Source: Salinisphaera sp.
GTDB taxonomy: Bacteria; Pseudomonadota; Gammaproteobacteria; Nevskiales; Salinisphaeraceae
Assembly: GCA_027858915.1 (NCBI GenBank)
Contig: JAQIBT010000045.1
Location: 1-64,000 of the forward strand
Reading direction: 5' to 3'
DNA: 64,000 nucleotides
Part shown: positions 61,511 to 64,000 of the stretch, one piece after another
Layout: every line of letters begins with the position of its first letter
Numbering within the stretch: the first letter of the stretch is position 1
Notes under the pieces: model-generated
Databases searched by the model: none
What the model was told of the DNA's origin: nothing
Seen by the model: the letters and a program-made list of their open reading frames with translations, nothing else
Position numbers and translations under genes: made by a program

Positions 61511-62899
61511 TTAAAATCCTACTATTCGTTGAACTTTCACCGGTTTACGTTCCTGACGGGTCAACGCATATCTGCAGCTATCGGCTGCGTGGTCGGCGGC
61601 GCGGGTGTCCAGGTCTTCGGGCTTCCTTGGATCGCGGCCCAAATACGGCACGGTTGCCCAGAAATACTCGGCGCTGCGTGAGATATAGAGACCGGGCACG
61701 TCGGGTTTTCCAGCGTCTTGCAGCATCCTCCTCATAGTTTCCCAACCGCTTTGCCTGCTGCCTTTCTTGGCTGGCATGAAATAGACGCCAGCACGCTTGA
61801 ACTCGTCGGCGATGCTGCCGGCCTGCGAGCCGTGTTGAGCGAATATCGCGTCATCGGCCACGCCATCGGGACGCATGCCCCAGCGGTCCGCCATCTCGCG
61901 GATTTCATCGGCCAATCGCACGGCGGTGTATTGCATGCCCGCGTCCAAATGGCCCGGCTGATTAGTCGCCAGCTCATCCACCAGCACAACCGAACCGCGA
62001 GGATAGAACTGATGATCCGGCCCTTCGCCGCCCGGACTTTCGCAGCAGACATATGTGACGCTCGGCGCGCTGCTCCCGAAGTCATGGGATAAATACATTC
62101 TCCAGCCATCGCCCAACTTGCCCGGCTCCCACGGCGCAACCGCGTTGCGGTCCTCGTCCAACACGCCAGCAAAGTACGCGCCACGGCTCACAGACCAATC
62201 ACCACTCAGCCACGCCCGCAACAACTCGGGATCGGCGGGACACGATGCCTCTAGCTGGCGTCTGTACTCGTCGGCGTCGATAAACGGATTGTCGGTGAAC
62301 ACGGACGGGCAGTGGACCCACCAGGCGCCGGTCTTGGGCTCTTGGAAGGGTTGCCACGGTGCAGCGCGGAACACATAACGCTGAGCTATCCACTGATGGC
62401 CCGGGCCGGCCGGATTGGCGGCCCTGATCTCACGGATAGGCATGCCCTTCGGCCCGCGCAGGTTCGAGCGCAGACGGTCCAGCAGTGACGGTGCAGCGAA
62501 CTGTCCGGCCTCGTCGATCAGCAACAAGGTGAATGATCGGCCTTGATACTTCGGGTAATCGTTGACGCCCTCAAGCTGGCCTAGCTCCATGACAGCGCCA
62601 CTCGGGAACTTCCAGACGTGATCGGTCGCGTTGAACTTTGCCGCCAGGCCATAGGCGCTATGGAACAGGTCGCGGGTGATCTGCTCGAAGTCGGCCAGAC
62701 CGCGATAGCTTTGCCTGAGATACAGGATTTTGGCACGGTTGCCGTATTGCTCGACGTGACGCAACGCCATCAGGGCGAGGCAATAGCTTTTCGCACCACC
62801 TCTGCCACCACCAAGAAAAAGATTAATTGATTCAGGCACTTCCAGCACGCGTGCCTGAAACGGCGACGGCTCGATGCGCTCGGCTACCTCAGTCGTCAT
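61511..62899 (-). CDS. Phage terminase large subunit
   Basis: A 462-residue DNA-packaging motor and nuclease. Walker A is FLGGGRGGAKSY (about 29–39), Walker B LLLIDEAGQ (about 125–133), and the nuclease half opens with MYLSHDFGSS, giving the first metal-binding Asp. It overlaps the terminase small subunit gene by 11 bp. The length is usual for the terminase_6/17 group. Confidence 0.92.
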   Translation of the reverse strand: MTTEVAERIEPSPFQARVLEVPESINLFLGGGRGGAKSYCLALMALRHVEQYGNRAKILYLRQSYRGLADFEQITRDLFHSAYGLAAKFNATDHVWKFPSGAVMELGQLEGVNDYPKYQGRSFTLLLIDEAGQFAAPSLLDRLRSNLRGPKGMPIREIRAANPAGPGHQWIAQRYVFRAAPWQPFQEPKTGAWWVHCPSVFTDNPFIDADEYRRQLEASCPADPELLRAWLSGDWSVSRGAYFAGVLDEDRNAVAPWEPGKLGDGWRMYLSHDFGSSAPSVTYVCCESPGGEGPDHQFYPRGSVVLVDELATNQPGHLDAGMQYTAVRLADEIREMADRWGMRPDGVADDAIFAQHGSQAGSIADEFKRAGVYFMPAKKGSRQSGWETMRRMLQDAGKPDVPGLYISRSAEYFWATVPYLGRDPRKPEDLDTRAADHAADSCRYALTRQERKPVKVQRIVGF

Positions 62900-63305
62900 G
62901 CGAGATAGCCTTGGCCTCGGCCTGCTCGACGCTCAGCAAGCGCCGGTAGGTATTGGCGTCCAGGCTAGCGGGTAGGTTGATAACAACGCTTGAGCGGCCC
63001 TCAGCGCCGTCTGTAGCGCCGTTCTCTCTGAGGCCGTGCCGAGCGCCCAGTATGAAGCGTGCGGCCTGCACATCGCCTTCCATGGCGAGGCTATACATTT
63101 TCCCGACTACGGAATCGCGCTCGATTGCTTTGGCCTCGGTCCACAGCGCTTGTGCGTCCTCGTCATCGCGCAGTATTCGCGTCCATACCTTGTAGGACAG
63201 GCCAAGAGCGCGGCAAATCTTGGTCGGTTGCAAGGCAGCGTCCTCGGCACACCGGAGGATGTGGCTGCGTGCACCGCTGGGTAGTGTTTTCCTCGGTCTC
63301 GGCAT
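62889..63305 (-). CDS. Probable phage terminase small subunit
   Basis: 138 residues. The N-terminal helix-turn-helix (EDAALQPTKICRALGLSYKVWTRILRDD) is what small terminase subunits use to bind the packaging site; a helical middle (KAIERDSVVGKMYSLAMEGDVQAARFILGARHG) is typical too. GAGGG lies before the ATG at 63305; longer starts are unsupported. Directly before the large subunit. Confidence 0.8.
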   Translation of the reverse strand: MPRPRKTLPSGARSHILRCAEDAALQPTKICRALGLSYKVWTRILRDDEDAQALWTEAKAIERDSVVGKMYSLAMEGDVQAARFILGARHGLRENGATDGAEGRSSVVINLPASLDANTYRRLLSVEQAEAKAISHDD

Positions 63306-63770
63306 CGTTTCGCCCTCACAATCGCCGCTATGGGCCGGAATAACTCGCCAATTCGCCACGAGTTGTATATATATACAGTATCTGTTTTTGTTGGGTAAGT
63401 CAATGGGTAAGTGCAATAAACGCCAGTAAGTCTCTGATAAAGCAATACGGTATGTAGAGGCAGTGTCCGCCATATAGGTGGCAATGAGAATCACCACCAC
63501 AATTTCGCCAAAGAATCGCCAGGGATGAATCCGGTTCAGGACGGCCAGATTGCCCCTGCCGGGCACTGGGGTGGTTTCCCTGTGTCCCCGTAGGGGTGGC
63601 AAATCACCCCGCACCCCAGCTTGATACATAAGGCTTTAGCCGGGGTGGGTGGGGTGGTTTTGAATTCACCCCACTAGATAGCCGCATCCTTTGGCGGGCA
63701 ATGGCTCAGCCGGGGTGGGGTGGCAAAAGCGGGGTAGTCACCCCTCACCCCACCACCCCACCTAATAGCC
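63306..63770. other. Leader region of the terminase genes with G-rich repeats
   Basis: 465 bp without a confident gene. A TGTATATATATACA palindrome (63364–63377) may provide the terminase promoter. From 63560 on, runs of GGGGTGG alternate with CCCCACC; see the repeat entry. A 79-codon minus-strand frame over the repeats looks like composition only. Confidence 0.45.
63638..63763. repeat. G-rich direct and inverted repeats
   Basis: AGCCGGGGTGGGTGGGGTGG (63638–63657) recurs in shorter form as AGCCGGGGTGGGGTGG (63708–63723), and CACCCCACCACCCCACC (63747–63763) is its inverse. Each G-run set could form a four-stranded structure, and the inverted copy a long hairpin. Position is upstream of the terminase genes and just after the next, partial gene. 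Confidence 0.6.
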
Positions 63771-64000
63771 TTACTTCCACGTCCGCAGTACGGCGTGCGT
63801 CGCGCCCTCTGGCGTGTGTTCGCTGATATGCGACTCCTGAATTGCGCGTTTAGCCATGCCGCGCAATCGCTGATCGCCCATGTCGAACACGCCACCACGC
63901 CCGGCATAGTCACGTAGTCGGCGCATCGTTAGCGGGTTGCCGCTTTCCTGTGCCCTGCGGACGAGCGTTTTCAGCTTGGCTACCGTGTCCTGATAGCAGT
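63771..64000 (-). CDS. C-terminal part of a phage-type protein (cut by the window edge)
   Basis: The frame enters from the right edge and ends at TAA (63771–63773), giving 75 residues: …VAKLKTLVRRAQESGNPLTMRRLRDYAG…MAKRAIQESHISEHTPEGATHAVLRTW. The look is like the end of phage replication proteins, but the family cannot be fixed from this part. Same strand as the terminase genes. Confidence 0.5.
   Translation of the reverse strand, partial: CYQDTVAKLKTLVRRAQESGNPLTMRRLRDYAGRGGVFDMGDQRLRGMAKRAIQESHISEHTPEGATHAVLRTWK

Overview
The window is chromosomal DNA of a GC-rich Gammaproteobacterium. The main evidence is the order initiator tRNA–rimP–nusA–infB–rbfA–truB–rpsO–pnp, which is the classic gammaproteobacterial arrangement, together with the divergent tesA / ybbA–ybbP pair, a tonB–exbB–exbD set and a Tat-exported HiPIP. 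The mix of TRAP and ABC uptake systems would suit a marine or halophilic genus such as Salinisphaera. That placement is a guess, not a result.

Layout. 1–6.2 kb: tRNA-Arg(UCU), the TonB energy-transduction operon, an L-2-hydroxyglutarate oxidase, a SHOCT-type lipoprotein and an outer-membrane porin with a long AT-rich upstream region. 6.2–28.7 kb: a large minus-strand catabolic island. In transcription order it holds a helix-turn-helix/solute-binding fusion regulator at its head, then a sugar-type ABC importer with two paralogous binding proteins, two SDR dehydrogenases, a VOC protein, a Gfo/Idh/MocA dehydrogenase, an M24 (creatinase/prolidase fold) protein lacking a metal ligand, an FmdB-like small protein, and an acetoin/pyruvate-dehydrogenase-like complex (E1 alpha, E1 beta, an E2 split over two genes, E3) with an embedded semialdehyde dehydrogenase. 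A fragment of a second E3 gene lies just beyond it. 28.8–34.4 kb: a second catabolic set, a TRAP transporter between a DUF1445 hydro-lyase-like protein and a DUF2848 protein, with a LysR regulator. 34.5–47.6 kb: mixed housekeeping and accessory genes (TraB, HiPIP, phosphoesterase, MFS, SBF symporter, OYE-type oxidoreductase, amidase, TesA, YbbAP, two Hsp20 genes) and a small palindromic repeat element. 47.6–57.2 kb: the translation/RNA operon, with a probable group II intron 5' fragment lying against the pnp terminator. 57.3–58.9 kb: class I aldolase, tRNA-Ser(UGA) and tRNA-Thr(CGU). 59 kb to the end: a phage-derived element beside tRNA-Thr, with terminase subunits, a tail-J-like N-terminal protein, a predicted HslV/proteasome-like Ntn hydrolase, and a ribbon-helix-helix protein surrounded by four copies of a TCTACCGGTAGA palindrome. 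The element runs off the right edge.

How the genes may work together. The 7–28.7 kb island reads as import of a sugar-like compound, stepwise oxidation by three NAD(P)-dependent dehydrogenases, and oxidative decarboxylation or cleavage by a dedicated lipoyl-dependent complex, with the aldehyde dehydrogenase clearing an aldehyde product. No known pathway matching the whole set was recognised; the substrate is unknown. The most unusual items are the fusion regulator, the E2 pair in which one partner has lost its catalytic motif, and the proteasome-like prophage protein with a predicted Thr/Asp/Lys triad.
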